From: Dolomitihabitans soli
GTDB taxonomy: Bacteria > Actinomycetota > Actinomycetes > Streptosporangiales > Streptosporangiaceae
Length of the DNA stretch: 64,000 nucleotides
Reading direction: 5' to 3'
Assembly: GCF_022213955.1 (NCBI RefSeq)
Contig: NZ_JAKNTW010000008.1
Coordinates: 404,953-468,952, forward strand
Shown: one piece after another, positions 33,473 through 42,544 of the stretch
How positions within the stretch are numbered: position 1 is the stretch's first letter
Layout: each line of letters opens with the position of its first letter
Notes under the pieces: model-generated
The model's database searches: none
Told to the model about the DNA's origin: nothing
What the model saw: only the letters and a program-made list of their open reading frames with translations
Position numbers and translations under genes: made by a program

Positions 33473-34308
33473 CAGCTCTCCAGGCCGGTGAGGATGCGCG
33501 AAGGCTCGCCGATCTGGCCGAGCCTGTAGATGAGCAGGAACGAGCCGGCGAACAGCAGCCCCACCAGAAGAAGCACTACCTGCCCTGTCGCGGTGTCGTA
33601 CGGCGCGAGGAAGCCGCGGTTGAACAGCATCAGCCCGCCCGCCATGGACACGGTGACCGCGATGACCGTCCGGACCGACGAGCGGGTCCTTGCGCGGGCC
33701 GCCGCCACTCGCAACCGCATGACGGCGTGTGCCCGAGCCACCTCCGCGAGACGGCCGAGTAGTTCGCCCAACTGCCCGGCCTGCCTGCTGGACGCCAGGA
33801 TCAGCGCGGAACAGACCAGATCCGCGGTCGGGTCGGCGAGATCATCGGCCAGCAACTTGAGAGCGTGCGGCAGCCGCTCGCCCCGGTCCACGCGGGCGGC
33901 CGCCACCGCGATCTCGGACCTGATCGGCTCGGGCACTATCGGAGCGGTGGCGATGACCGCCTGGTGCAGGCCGGCCGAGGCGGCGAGGGTGTCCCGCAGC
34001 ATCTCCGCCCAGGTCGCCACTGCCTCGATCTTCTGAACCCGCCTGGTGTGGTCCCGATCCGGACCGAGCGCCCTTGGCAGGAACCAGGCCGCTACGCCCG
34101 CCAGCACTGCCCCGACAGGCCAGCGCGTGAGCGCTCCAACGAGTACGGCGACGCCGATGCAGGCAGCGATCCTGACGAGGGCCTTCGGGTCGAACCTGCG
34201 CGTCGGGGATTTCTCCACCAGGCGCGCTCTGAGTCCATTGGCGATCAGCAGGATTCCCAGGCCAAGCCCAGCACCCGTCAGCGCGGACAGTAACCCGAAC
34301 TCGCTCAT
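33472..34308 (-). CDS. tadB: TadB-like inner-membrane platform protein
   Basis: This 278-residue GspF/TadB-type protein has an N-terminal pair of membrane helices (GLGLGILLIANGL; ACIGVAVLVGAL), a cytoplasmic domain with TWAEMLRDTLAASAGLHQAV and SALILASSRQAGQLGELLGR, and two C-terminal helices (VSMAGGLMLF; VVLLLVGLLFAGSFLLIYRL). It pairs with the TadC-like protein as the assembly platform. The ATG at 34308 overlaps the ATPase stop by one base (TGATG), showing a fully coupled operon. Confidence 0.83.
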   Translation of the reverse strand: MSEFGLLSALTGAGLGLGILLIANGLRARLVEKSPTRRFDPKALVRIAACIGVAVLVGALTRWPVGAVLAGVAAWFLPRALGPDRDHTRRVQKIEAVATWAEMLRDTLAASAGLHQAVIATAPIVPEPIRSEIAVAAARVDRGERLPHALKLLADDLADPTADLVCSALILASSRQAGQLGELLGRLAEVARAHAVMRLRVAAARARTRSSVRTVIAVTVSMAGGLMLFNRGFLAPYDTATGQVVLLLVGLLFAGSFLLIYRLGQIGEPSRILTGLES

Positions 34309-35597
34309 CACGATGCGAGCCATCCTTCGACGTCCAACCCGGCGGCTTCCAGGTCGTCCAGCGTCTCGGTGCGGAGGGGGTGCGCTCGTATGGCACGTCG
34401 ATCCGGCCCTGGCGCGTAAACCTCGTTGGAGATCACGGTGATGCCGTCGCACCCGGCGACCTCGCGAATGCTGGAGATCACCCGCGTGCCGTCCTTGGCG
34501 AGGGCCAAGTAGACGACGAAGTGCAGGGCTTCTGAGATCAACAGGGCACTCGCTTCGGCTGGCAGGCGCTCGGGAGCCTGCGCGGCGAAGGAGGCCAGCC
34601 GGGAGAACGCGCCCTGGCTGGAGCTGGCGTGCAGCGTGCACAGCGAGCCGTCGTTTCCCTGAGTCATCGCGTTAAGCATGGGGATGCACTCATCGCCCTT
34701 GACCTCTCCGACGACGACCCTGCTGGGAGACATGCCGAGCGCCGTGCGTACGAGGTCGGAGAGGGTGACCGCGCCCAGGCCCTCGATGTTGGCCTTGCGT
34801 ACCTGCAGGGCGAGCACGTTGGAATGCGCGGCCCTGTCCCGGTCGAGCCCGAGCTCGAACTGCTCCTCGACCGTGACGATGCGCTCATCGCGTGGCAATG
34901 CGGACGCCATCGCCCTGGCGAGCGTGGTCTTCCCGCCACCCGTCGCCCCGACGATCACGATGTTCTTCCGAGCCAGCATGGCCGCGGTCAGGAAACCCTG
35001 CGTCGGCCTGTCCAAGGTCCCGATCCTGCGCAACTCGTCCAGGGTCGCCGTGGGGAAGCGGTGCCGGCGGATGGATACGGCGGGATGCCGGGAGACCGCC
35101 ATCGTGGCCACCAGCCGGGAGCCGTCCGGCAACTCCATCTCCAGCATCGGCGAGCCCGGATCGAAGCGCCGTTCGCCGACGCCGAGCAGGGCGGCAGCCG
35201 TACGGACGATTTCCGCCAAGTCCTCGTCGGACTCCGCCACCGGGCCGACCTCGCGTTCCGTGCCATCGGCGTAGGTCACGTGCACGTCGTCGAACGCGTT
35301 CGCGTTGATATTTTCGATCTCTGGATCGTCCAGGTACTGCTGGAAGCCGCCGAGACCGAACAGCGCGTTGTCGACGGTCTTGGCGACCTGCGCCTCGGTC
35401 CCGAGATCCAGAAGCGGACGCCCGCTGTCGAGCGCCTGGCGAATATAGGTGTCGAGCGCCTCGGTGATCAGCTCCTGGCCGAACAAACGCCGCTCCTGTG
35501 GCGGCATCGGCGGGCGACCGCTCTCCTCGTCGGCCTGGCTGCGAGCGGCGATCCGGTCGGCGACCTCGGTGCGGATCACTCTGATCAGATCGTTCAT
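34308..35597 (-). CDS. CpaF/TadA-type pilus assembly ATPase
   Basis: The 429-residue secretion ATPase powers Flp pilus assembly. Walker A is GATGGGKTT (residues 217-225), the Asp box is in VTVEEQFELGLDRDR, and Walker B and His boxes follow in VVVGEVKGDE and MTQGNDGSLCTLHASSSQGA. The N-terminal domain has DDPEIENINANAFDDVHV, typical of the CpaF subfamily. All catalytic segments are intact. It overlaps the TadZ-like gene upstream by four bases and the TadB-like gene downstream by one. It acts at the cytoplasmic face with the TadB/TadC platform. Confidence 0.9.
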   Translation of the reverse strand: MNDLIRVIRTEVADRIAARSQADEESGRPPMPPQERRLFGQELITEALDTYIRQALDSGRPLLDLGTEAQVAKTVDNALFGLGGFQQYLDDPEIENINANAFDDVHVTYADGTEREVGPVAESDEDLAEIVRTAAALLGVGERRFDPGSPMLEMELPDGSRLVATMAVSRHPAVSIRRHRFPTATLDELRRIGTLDRPTQGFLTAAMLARKNIVIVGATGGGKTTLARAMASALPRDERIVTVEEQFELGLDRDRAAHSNVLALQVRKANIEGLGAVTLSDLVRTALGMSPSRVVVGEVKGDECIPMLNAMTQGNDGSLCTLHASSSQGAFSRLASFAAQAPERLPAEASALLISEALHFVVYLALAKDGTRVISSIREVAGCDGITVISNEVYAPGPDRRAIRAHPLRTETLDDLEAAGLDVEGWLAS

Positions 35598-36271
35598 CCG
35601 GTCACCTTCATGATGGTCGAGGCGATCTCTCTGGCGGCCCTGGCTAGGCGGGTACGGCGCCGCCGCCCCTCCAGAAACGCCTGCGCCGCCGGATCGTGAC
35701 GGACGTGGGCACGAACCCGCATGCCGAGCGTGCCCTCCACCTCCCCAGGTGGATACGGTCCTCGGCCGATGAGGACCAGCTCGGCATGCGGCACGGCGTC
35801 CGCCAGCCCTTCGAGGTGGGCCAGATCCGCCAGCCTGGGACGAACCAGAACGAGAACCCTGTCCACCGAGGTGGTGAATTCGCTCGGCCCGGTGAGTCGT
35901 CCCAGATCGGCGATGACCGCGGACTCCTGGGGGAGGTTCTTGAACACCTCGGGCAATGTGGTGGCGAGCACTGCCAGGGCGGCCTGCGCCCGGTCGGGTC
36001 GGGCCGGCGCGGCGATCACCTTGAGGCCGCTGGGCAGGATCTGGGCGTGCCGTGCGAGGACGTCAGGATCGCGTTCCCGGCGGAGTTCCGTCGCCAGGGA
36101 GGCAGTTCCGGGGTCGGGTTGAAGTCGGAAGTGACCGGTCAGGTCGCCGCCGGAGGCGTCCAACTCGGCCAGGATCACCTTGGACGGGTCGGGCCAGGCG
36201 GCGGCGAGCGCGAACGCGAATGTAGTCACGCCCGGCGATCCACTTATCGAGGCGACACCTATTGCTGTCAT
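35594..36271 (-). CDS. TadZ/CpaE-like ParA-family protein with altered P-loop
   Basis: The 225-residue product has the ParA/MinD fold, starting MTAIGVASISGSPGVTTFAF. The deviant Walker A (usual KGGVGKTT) lacks both lysines, reading SGSPGVTT; the Tad-associated branch often has degenerate P-loops. Later strands fit the fold (VILAELDASGGDLT, AVIADLGRLTGPSEF, RVLVLVRPR). TadZ proteins localise the pilus machine at the cell pole or membrane. ATP binding may still occur without hydrolysis. The ATG overlaps the stop of the SAF-domain gene (four bases). Confidence 0.75.
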   Translation of the reverse strand: MTAIGVASISGSPGVTTFAFALAAAWPDPSKVILAELDASGGDLTGHFRLQPDPGTASLATELRRERDPDVLARHAQILPSGLKVIAAPARPDRAQAALAVLATTLPEVFKNLPQESAVIADLGRLTGPSEFTTSVDRVLVLVRPRLADLAHLEGLADAVPHAELVLIGRGPYPPGEVEGTLGMRVRAHVRHDPAAQAFLEGRRRRTRLARAAREIASTIMKVTG

Positions 36272-36915
36272 GGCGCCACCGGCGAGACCTGCATCAGGGT
36301 CACGAGACCTTGCGCGGCCGGACCGCTGACGAGCTGCGCGTCGGTCTGCGGGAGCAGCAGCGTGACGACGGCCGGATCCTGCGGTTGCTCGGGCCGGTCG
36401 ACCTTGGTCACCACCGCGACTGTGGACACGAGCTTGGTCCTGCTGTCGGCAGCGACGGCGCTGCCGGGGATGGTGGAAAGGGCCACCCGATCGCCTGGGG
36501 CCACATCTGGCGGGTACTGGCCGGGCTTGACGGCCACGCCGATCAGCGCCTGGCCCGGCTGTGGAAAGGTTGCCTTCCCCAGGTTGGCCTCGGTCAGCAC
36601 AGCGCCGGATACCAGCGGGACCGTGAGTTGCCGGCCGACGATCTCCTCTGCGCGATCGGCCGGGATGAAGGTCACGTCCGGTCCTACGACCGCCTTGACC
36701 ACACGTAGATCCTTCTTGGCGAGGGTGTGCCCGGATGGTAGGTGGGTCTGTACAGCCAGTGCGGAATCAGGCACCTGGGATCGTAAGGTGATTGTGGTCG
36801 TCGCGAACGAGCAGCCCATGACGACGAGCCCACCGAGCAGCACCCTCCCAACAGAACGCCGCTTGTTCGGCACGACCGTCTTCGGGCGCGCTTGTCTGAT
36901 CTCTGTCCTGACCAC
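36268..36915 (-). CDS. SAF-domain CpaB/RcpC-like pilus protein
   Basis: The 215-residue protein has one N-terminal transmembrane helix (RVLLGGLVVMGCSFATTTIT) and an extracytoplasmic SAF domain (HLPSGHTLAKKDLRVV; AEEIVGRQLTVPLVSGAVLT). A C-terminal barrel-like region with GVAVKPGQYPPDVAPGDRVA follows. CpaB/RcpC proteins help assemble or stabilise the Flp pilus in the envelope. The GTG at 36915 has a GGGGGA ribosome-binding site five bases upstream. It begins the core Tad block after the two secreted proteins. Confidence 0.78.
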   Translation of the reverse strand: MVRTEIRQARPKTVVPNKRRSVGRVLLGGLVVMGCSFATTTITLRSQVPDSALAVQTHLPSGHTLAKKDLRVVKAVVGPDVTFIPADRAEEIVGRQLTVPLVSGAVLTEANLGKATFPQPGQALIGVAVKPGQYPPDVAPGDRVALSTIPGSAVAADSRTKLVSTVAVVTKVDRPEQPQDPAVVTLLLPQTDAQLVSGPAAQGLVTLMQVSPVAP

Positions 36916-36946
36916 CGGTTCCCCCGTTCCGGGTCATTCAGATCGT

Positions 36947-37765
36947 TCAGGTAGTGACGATCGCTTGGCTCTCGGCGACGCGGAAGCTCGCACTTGACGT
37001 GGTGGCCAGTGGCGGGAGCGTGCCGCTCTGCCCCTCTCCGGTCCACGAGATCCCCCAGCTGATCGTCGCGGTCACCCGGTATCTACCGCCTGCGGCGGTC
37101 GCGCTCGATTCCAGGTAGGTGTGACCGCAGGTCGGCGAGGCTTCGCGAGGGTCATGTCTGCCTGGCTTGAATCTCGTGCCAGGGCCGTGGCAGGTCACGG
37201 ACCTGCCGTCGCCCATGGTCCAGGTGACAGTGGCGGGCGTCGCTGTCGCCGTGGCGGTGATCCCGCCAGTCGTGGCGGATGACGTGTATGAATGCCAGAC
37301 TCCGTTGGACACCGCCAGCCACACGGGAAGCCGGACCAGTTGCGGATCCTCCTGTTTCGGCGAGGTGTTGATCCCCGGCCGAGGAAGCCTGAGCCGATCG
37401 CGAGCCATCATGGCGACCATCACGGGTGTTATCCGTGGATCATCAGCGTTCTCTCGCGGGCCGCCGTCCCTGACCAGCAAACCGGGTTGCCCGGGGCAGG
37501 TGATCATGGACCATCTCCCGCTGTCGAACGCACCTCCCGGAGGGGCTGCGGGCACCACTGTGCACCGTGGCCCACTGGCGGGACGGGCCTCCGGTGCGCC
37601 GCCCTCGTTTTGCGGCAGGTCCTTCCACCAGCGCCGGGCTTCCGTGACGCACCCGGGCCCACCACCCGGACCACACCGGATGAGCGTCCCGCCCCCGTCA
37701 CCGCCTTCCGGATCGGCGTAAGCCGCACAGGCGAGCGCGCCGGCGAGGACGAGCTGAATCAGCAC
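36947..37765 (-). CDS. Secreted protein of the Tad locus, PKD-like region possible
   Basis: The 272-residue protein begins with a short signal peptide (MLIQLVLAGALACAAYA) cleaved near AYA-DP. The mature part is rich in Gly, Pro, Thr and Cys. The C-terminal half, with TVTWTMGDGRSVTCHGPGT, PTCGHTYLESSA and GRYRVTATISWGISWTG, resembles the PKD-like domains of secreted proteins found at actinobacterial Tad loci. It overlaps the upstream lipoprotein gene by seven bases. It is likely an envelope or surface factor of the pilus system (inference). Confidence 0.65.
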   Translation of the reverse strand: MLIQLVLAGALACAAYADPEGGDGGGTLIRCGPGGGPGCVTEARRWWKDLPQNEGGAPEARPASGPRCTVVPAAPPGGAFDSGRWSMITCPGQPGLLVRDGGPRENADDPRITPVMVAMMARDRLRLPRPGINTSPKQEDPQLVRLPVWLAVSNGVWHSYTSSATTGGITATATATPATVTWTMGDGRSVTCHGPGTRFKPGRHDPREASPTCGHTYLESSATAAGGRYRVTATISWGISWTGEGQSGTLPPLATTSSASFRVAESQAIVTT

Positions 37766-38301
37766 GTGCCCGCCTCCCGGAAGACGAAGGTGGTGACGTA
37801 CCAGGAGTCGTCGTGGAAGACGAGGCCAGCTGTGGTGCGGTGACGGCCCGTCGGGTCGCCACCCTTCACTGGCTTGCCGTTCCCGCCATAGATCAGGAAC
37901 GCGGTGTCGTCGACGCAGTCGACTATGGTCGCGCTCTTGGCCTTGAGCTCACTGACGCTCGGCTGAAGCCTGGGTTCCCCCTTGAGCACCTGGTCCTTCG
38001 TGTGGGCCAGGTAGAGGCCGTGCCGGAGGACCACCTCGGCGTCGCCGGTGGCGTGGTCGTCGAGGTCGGGATGATCCCAATCGGCGGTACGGCCTGCATG
38101 CCGGAAGTCCTGCCACATGCCGTGGTAGGTGGCAAGTACGGCCTGCCTCGTTGAGGACTGGGGATCGAGCGGGCCGGTGGAGCGCGGGGCTTCGACCGAT
38201 TTGGCGCGGGACTCCTGGCTCACGTCGGACGACTGGCATGCCGCGAGGCCGACAATCATCACGGTCCCGAGGGAACCGGCAAGGGCGCACCGTCGCCACA
38301 T
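37759..38301 (-). CDS. Lipoprotein, first gene of the Tad operon
   Basis: The product has 180 residues, with a lipoprotein signal: basic start MWRRC, hydrophobic stretch LAGSLGTVMIVG, and lipobox LAAC at about residues 19-22. The mature protein has a globular part with QAVLATYHGMWQDFRHAG and LVFHDDSWYVTTFVFREAGT, a pattern seen in small extracytoplasmic actinobacterial proteins. Function is unknown. The ATG at 38301 is chosen because the lipobox is then correctly placed; a longer frame adds 70 unlikely residues. As first gene of the operon it may be an anchoring or quality-control factor. Confidence 0.75.
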   Translation of the reverse strand: MWRRCALAGSLGTVMIVGLAACQSSDVSQESRAKSVEAPRSTGPLDPQSSTRQAVLATYHGMWQDFRHAGRTADWDHPDLDDHATGDAEVVLRHGLYLAHTKDQVLKGEPRLQPSVSELKAKSATIVDCVDDTAFLIYGGNGKPVKGGDPTGRHRTTAGLVFHDDSWYVTTFVFREAGTC

Positions 38302-38705
38302 GACTCGCTCTCGCAGTTCTAGGAGGGATGAACGCGTGGAGTAGTCACTGTAATACACTGAGTCAGGAGAATCTAGATGCAGAACGTGATAGCCGCTGGT
38401 CAGCGGCCCGCAGCGACCGTATATGCGTCTATAGCACTGGTTTGGACGCGGGCAGAATTGGCCCGGAGCGACAGGGCCGAGTGGCGTTTCCCTCATGAGG
38501 AACGTCGTCATATCCCCGGAAAGCTACGCGGCGCGGGATTAGAGAAACTCCCTCCAGGCGACCCCACCCATGTTTGACCGCGCTCAACTGAAACGACCCT
38601 GGCGCGATCTCCAATTTCTGTACTAGAGCCAGAACGGCGTGTCCGCTACCGTCCTCTCCTGCGTGGAGACCACTCACACTAGCGCTGGCCAGCTGCCGTG
38701 CCCCG
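38302..38705. other. Intergenic region with probable Tad-operon promoter
   Basis: About 404 bases without a gene. It separates the Tad operon start (minus) from the stop codon of the PIN-domain gene (minus). The stretch 38330-38360 is AT-richer (GTAATACACTGAGTCAG) and is the likeliest place for the Tad promoter, but no -35/-10 pair can be fixed. No repeat or RNA gene is seen. Confidence 0.4.
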
Positions 38706-40211
38706 TCAGTTTTCGCTTGTTCGAGCGTTGGTGAAATGCTCCCTAATCAGATCAACGATCTGATCTATCCGGGAGAAGGATCCAAGGTCCGTCTCGGTCG
38801 CGTGGTCGACGCCAGGCAGCATCACTACGCTACTGAACCCAGCTGCTATAACCTGGTCAACACATGGAGCGAAGGTCGCCTCGGCCAGAGCCGGAAACCG
38901 GCTCTCAACATGTCGACCACGCTGCCAGTGGTCGGATTCCTGGCTCAGCCCGCGAGTGAGGCTTGTGAGATCAACGAGACAGGCCATCCATGGGCCGCGA
39001 AGGCCAGGATGGTCCCCGCGGAGGTTCTGCGCCATCACCATGGCCGTCGACCGCACCGAGTCTGTCGCCAGGTCGTTGAATGGCTTGACTGGGTCATAGA
39101 TCCAGACGCCAGCCTGTGCGGCACCGTGGGCTTCCACGAGCACGTCCCAGGGCGATCCTCCAGCCGAACCCCCGAGACAGACCTTGATATCCCCAGAGAG
39201 AACATCCCCCGCAAGCGCCTCCGTGAGTGCCGTGGCAAGGTAGAGGCGTATGCGATCCCGGCTACCGTCCCCTTCACCCACAGAGCCCTGAGCCGTGCGG
39301 GCGATCTCCGCCTCAGACTCTGGCTGCACGGTAACCTGGAGAAGCCGTCCGACGATCCCCAGCAGGTCTTGTGGTTGAAGCATGAAGAGGCGAGTCCCCG
39401 CTCGTTTCCGCAGCTCCGCGACGAGTTCAAGGCGAGGACCACATGGCCGTCCCCGCATCTTTCGCCACCAGTCCTCCTTGGCGTCGCTGGTAACAAACAA
39501 GACATCGACATGGCGTCGCTCCGCCTCCCGAAGCGTCTGCTCCCAGACCAGGTAATCGCCCGCTCCGCGATGATCCGCTTTGTCGCGGTCCTTATAGCCA
39601 GGGGGGATCTCTTCACTAGCGCGTCGATCAGCTTCGGCCAGAACCTTCGTCAGATCGTCCGGGGGCAGCGGCATGCCAACCCGACCCGCCAGCAAGGGCT
39701 CGAGCGCAGCGAACACCAGATCCCTGTTGGTATCCCTCGCGTCAGCGAGAGGGTCCCTGCCCCCAGGCCCCCTGATGGCCGCTCTCAGATCATCGAAGGC
39801 ACTCGCGATGAGCTGGCGGAGTTCGGCGTGACGCTCTTCAGGAAGGCCCACGCTGCGCGCCCACGTAGCGATGATCTCCTCCGCCTGTCGGGTTGGCTTC
39901 TCCAGTGCTGAAATAGCCTCGTTCGCGCTGTTTCGGCGATTAATGACCGTCAGCTCTCTGCCACGCCAATATTCGTCTTTAACCTGGTGTGGAATCCAGA
40001 GACTCTCCGCCAACCTCTCAAGCACCTTGAACAGGTCCGCTCGCGTCCGAGGGTCATAGCGGTAGAGGTTCATCAGCACATTCGTATCGAGGACAACGAG
40101 GCCGGAAGTGAGCACAGAACGGAAGTCCTCGTCGGAGGGTGAGAGGTACCCCTCGAAACCGTCGATCAACCCGCGCTCAGGGGAGCCAGGGGGCTCCTCA
40201 CCCGTAAGCAC
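38706..40211 (-). CDS. PIN_8 (DUF4935)-type PIN-domain protein, 501 aa
   Basis: The N-terminal half is a large PIN-like ribonuclease domain: LVVLDTNVLMNLYRYDPRTR with Asp42 and Asn44, then SLWIPHQVKDEY, GAGDYLVWEQTL and LFVTSDAKEDWW, which provide the acidic cluster expected for metal-dependent RNA cleavage. The C-terminal half (after about residue 290) is not recognisable. The GTG at 40211 has a GAGGAG ribosome-binding site. PIN_8 proteins occur in prokaryotic defence islands. It lies 109 bases downstream of the vsr gene on the same strand and may be the last gene of that operon, acting as an RNA-targeting effector (inference). Confidence 0.78.
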   Translation of the reverse strand: MLTGEEPPGSPERGLIDGFEGYLSPSDEDFRSVLTSGLVVLDTNVLMNLYRYDPRTRADLFKVLERLAESLWIPHQVKDEYWRGRELTVINRRNSANEAISALEKPTRQAEEIIATWARSVGLPEERHAELRQLIASAFDDLRAAIRGPGGRDPLADARDTNRDLVFAALEPLLAGRVGMPLPPDDLTKVLAEADRRASEEIPPGYKDRDKADHRGAGDYLVWEQTLREAERRHVDVLFVTSDAKEDWWRKMRGRPCGPRLELVAELRKRAGTRLFMLQPQDLLGIVGRLLQVTVQPESEAEIARTAQGSVGEGDGSRDRIRLYLATALTEALAGDVLSGDIKVCLGGSAGGSPWDVLVEAHGAAQAGVWIYDPVKPFNDLATDSVRSTAMVMAQNLRGDHPGLRGPWMACLVDLTSLTRGLSQESDHWQRGRHVESRFPALAEATFAPCVDQVIAAGFSSVVMLPGVDHATETDLGSFSRIDQIVDLIREHFTNARTSEN

Positions 40212-40320
40212 AACCCACTCCTCGGCATCCGCGATGTCACATCAGATACGATCATCGCGGACAAACGTCTCGCGTGAAGCCGGAATCAGGGAAAGGTGAT
40301 CCGAATGCCTCGCCACACTT

Positions 40321-41115
40321 TCACACGGGAGTAACCGAAGTCGCGCGGCTGCCGACTCCCCGCACTGCAGCCGAGACCCTCCTGGCCGCCTCTGCCGGAT
40401 CCTCATGCTCCCAGACACGGATCACGGTCCATCCCACCTCCGCGAGAAGCCTGCCAGTCTCTGCGTCTCGTGCTCGATTCTTCTCGATCTTATCGCGCCA
40501 GAACTTTGCGTTGATCGTCGCCGATCGGTGATGTTCCGGACATCCATGCCAATAGCACCCATCGACGAATACCGCGACATGCGCCTTGGGGAAGACGATG
40601 TCCGCGGTCCGCCGAAGGCTCGGCAGCGGCCGCGTCGCCACTCGATAGCGAAGCCCTTCCTTATGGAGCAGGGTCCGCAACCTGATCTCAGGTCTGGTGT
40701 CCTTGCTACGGTTGCCCTTCATCACAGCTCGAACTGCGCGAGACGAGGCCCAGGACCCGTCCTGCGGCTCCTCAAATAGGAGGCCCTTCGCCCACGCTCG
40801 CTCCCATGCCTCAGCTAGGTTGGCAGTTCTGCTGTCATGGTCAACTTGGCCGAGGTACCTGGCGGGCGACTTCCCCTGATCCGACCACCGCAGGTAAGCC
40901 CGGATCCGGCGGGTACTGGGGAGGACCTTCAGTTCCACCGACGCGCGAGCGAACCGACCATCTACCAAGCTCACGACGCGCCGATGCCGACCGCCCGCAG
41001 CTCGATCCTGTTCAGCCGCCACGGCGGCCTTGCTTCTACCTGGCCGCCCCCTCCATGCCCTATCGGGAGGATGCCTATCCCTCCACCCCTGCGAGCTCTG
41101 TGGCGTCCTAGTCAC
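40321..41115 (-). CDS. vsr: Very short patch repair endonuclease (Vsr), N-terminally extended
   Basis: The C-terminal ~135 residues are a standard Vsr domain: MKGNRSKDTRPEIRLRTLLH at the start, TADIVFPKAHVAVFVDGCYW with the catalytic Asp172, the zinc/active-site WHGCPEH, KFWRDKIEKNRARDAET and TVIRVWEHE. Vsr nicks T:G mismatches left by deamination of 5-methylcytosine. The ~130-residue N-terminal extension (RRIRAYLRWSDQGKSPARYL) is not in E. coli Vsr but looks like a feature of an actinobacterial subgroup. GTG at 41115 overlaps the methyltransferase stop as GTGA, so the pair is co-translated. It protects methylated sites in this restriction-modification locus. Confidence 0.9.
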   Translation of the reverse strand: MTRTPQSSQGWRDRHPPDRAWRGRPGRSKAAVAAEQDRAAGGRHRRVVSLVDGRFARASVELKVLPSTRRIRAYLRWSDQGKSPARYLGQVDHDSRTANLAEAWERAWAKGLLFEEPQDGSWASSRAVRAVMKGNRSKDTRPEIRLRTLLHKEGLRYRVATRPLPSLRRTADIVFPKAHVAVFVDGCYWHGCPEHHRSATINAKFWRDKIEKNRARDAETGRLLAEVGWTVIRVWEHEDPAEAARRVSAAVRGVGSRATSVTPV

Positions 41116-42437
41116 TTAGCGCCCTCCGCCTTGTCCAGGGCAGCCGCCACCGACCTTGCGAACACCTCGCCCAGCAAGACGGGAACAGCATTGCCAAGCT
41201 GGCGCATCTGTTCACCGCGCGGTCCCTTCAGTTTCCAGTTGTCAGGGAAGGTCATCACACGGGCGGTCTCGCGCACGGTCATATAGCGATGCTTGTACGT
41301 CCAGCCGTCAGGTGCGGATTTGTCGGGCACGCGCTCATCGAGCAACACCACCGACTCGCCACCCGGGACACCGTGGACGCCGGCCTTCACCGTCTTGGCA
41401 GGACGATCGAGTTCATTCGGAGTATGGCCGTCATAGATCCTTGCATCGGGCCAGCCAATGTGATCGGTATACCCCCCGAGTCCGTGCTCGGTTCGATCCA
41501 GAAGGTCATCGGTGATCGCGGGAAGGGCTTCGCCTCCGGCGCATGCGCCGACGATGGCGTCTCGAAGCGTTCGCCATGGCTTCTTACCGTCATCCATCGG
41601 CGGCGTCTTCGGCAAGCGGGCCAGCACCCTCTGCTTGACGTGATCAGGAACGCCTGGGTGACGTGCCCAGTAGTCATCCTCACCAAGACCCAGCATGGAG
41701 CGGATCAGGGCCGACTCGGAGTATTCCGTCCTCTTCACCGAGTCTTCGAACGCGTCGATGTCAACCGCCAGGTCGGACCTGAAAGCCACAATGATCACCC
41801 GATGGCGGACCTGGGGCACACCGTAATCCGCAGCGTTCACTGGAATCGATCTCACCACGTAGCGCTTCTTAGGATCGGCATCGGCCTGTCCGATGCGTTC
41901 TCGAAGCGTCGCGTCGTGCTCTTGCCAGGTCGACCGGGGTTCGCGTTCCTCGAAGGGAAGCTCCAATTCCCTCAGGATGTACTCGAAGTACGGGGCGAAG
42001 GACTGACGCAGCAGTCCACGGACGTTCTCACAGATAACGGCCTTGGGTTGGATCTGCCGAATGGCTCTGAACATCTGCGGGAACATGTTCCGTTTGTCTT
42101 CATCACCCTTAGCGATGCCCCCGAGACTGAACGGCTGACACGGAGGCCCCCCCGCCAGGACATCCACGCCCGCCTCGCCCAAGTAGCTCATGTCAAGGTT
42201 CTGGACGTCGCCCCCCACCAAAGGTGGACGCTGACCCGGCTCGGGAATCCAGGGTCGCCCCCCCTCGGGGACGCGATCAGCTTTCGCCGCGAGAGTCTCA
42301 CAGGCTCGCTTGGCGAACTCGTTGAACAACAGCGGTCGGAAGCCCGCGTTCTGGACCGCCATGGCCAAGCCGCCTCCTCCAGCGAAAAGCTCAACAGCCG
42401 TGCGATCCTTAATGGCTTCTTCCCGCTGTTCAGACAT
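41112..42437 (-). CDS. C5-cytosine DNA methyltransferase
   Basis: The 441-residue enzyme shows the ordered C5-methyltransferase motifs: I (AVELFAGGGGLAMA) for SAM binding, IV (GGPPCQPFS) with catalytic Cys100, VI (ICENVRG) with the Glu, VIII (VPQVRHRVIIVAF) and X (LGNAVPV). The target-recognition region between VIII and IX (about residues 225-350) is variable and the recognition site cannot be read. It is transcribed first in a vsr-containing operon. To its right, divergent DNA encodes a fragment resembling an Eco29kI-type restriction enzyme. It is probably the modification subunit of a restriction system, now separated from its other partners by IS elements. Confidence 0.93.
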   Translation of the reverse strand: MSEQREEAIKDRTAVELFAGGGGLAMAVQNAGFRPLLFNEFAKRACETLAAKADRVPEGGRPWIPEPGQRPPLVGGDVQNLDMSYLGEAGVDVLAGGPPCQPFSLGGIAKGDEDKRNMFPQMFRAIRQIQPKAVICENVRGLLRQSFAPYFEYILRELELPFEEREPRSTWQEHDATLRERIGQADADPKKRYVVRSIPVNAADYGVPQVRHRVIIVAFRSDLAVDIDAFEDSVKRTEYSESALIRSMLGLGEDDYWARHPGVPDHVKQRVLARLPKTPPMDDGKKPWRTLRDAIVGACAGGEALPAITDDLLDRTEHGLGGYTDHIGWPDARIYDGHTPNELDRPAKTVKAGVHGVPGGESVVLLDERVPDKSAPDGWTYKHRYMTVRETARVMTFPDNWKLKGPRGEQMRQLGNAVPVLLGEVFARSVAAALDKAEGAK

Positions 42438-42544
42438 GAGAAAACCATACCGCGGAAAAGGTGATCTTCACATAGTTTCGAACGGATTTCGCATCCCACT
42501 TAGCGGCGTGATCTAGAGTGCACTGAGGCGACTTCAGGAGAAGG

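Noticed and set aside
41289..42464. 391-codon plus-strand frame over the methyltransferase gene
   Set aside because: Exact antisense shadow of a gene with all C5-methyltransferase motifs; no recognisable product.
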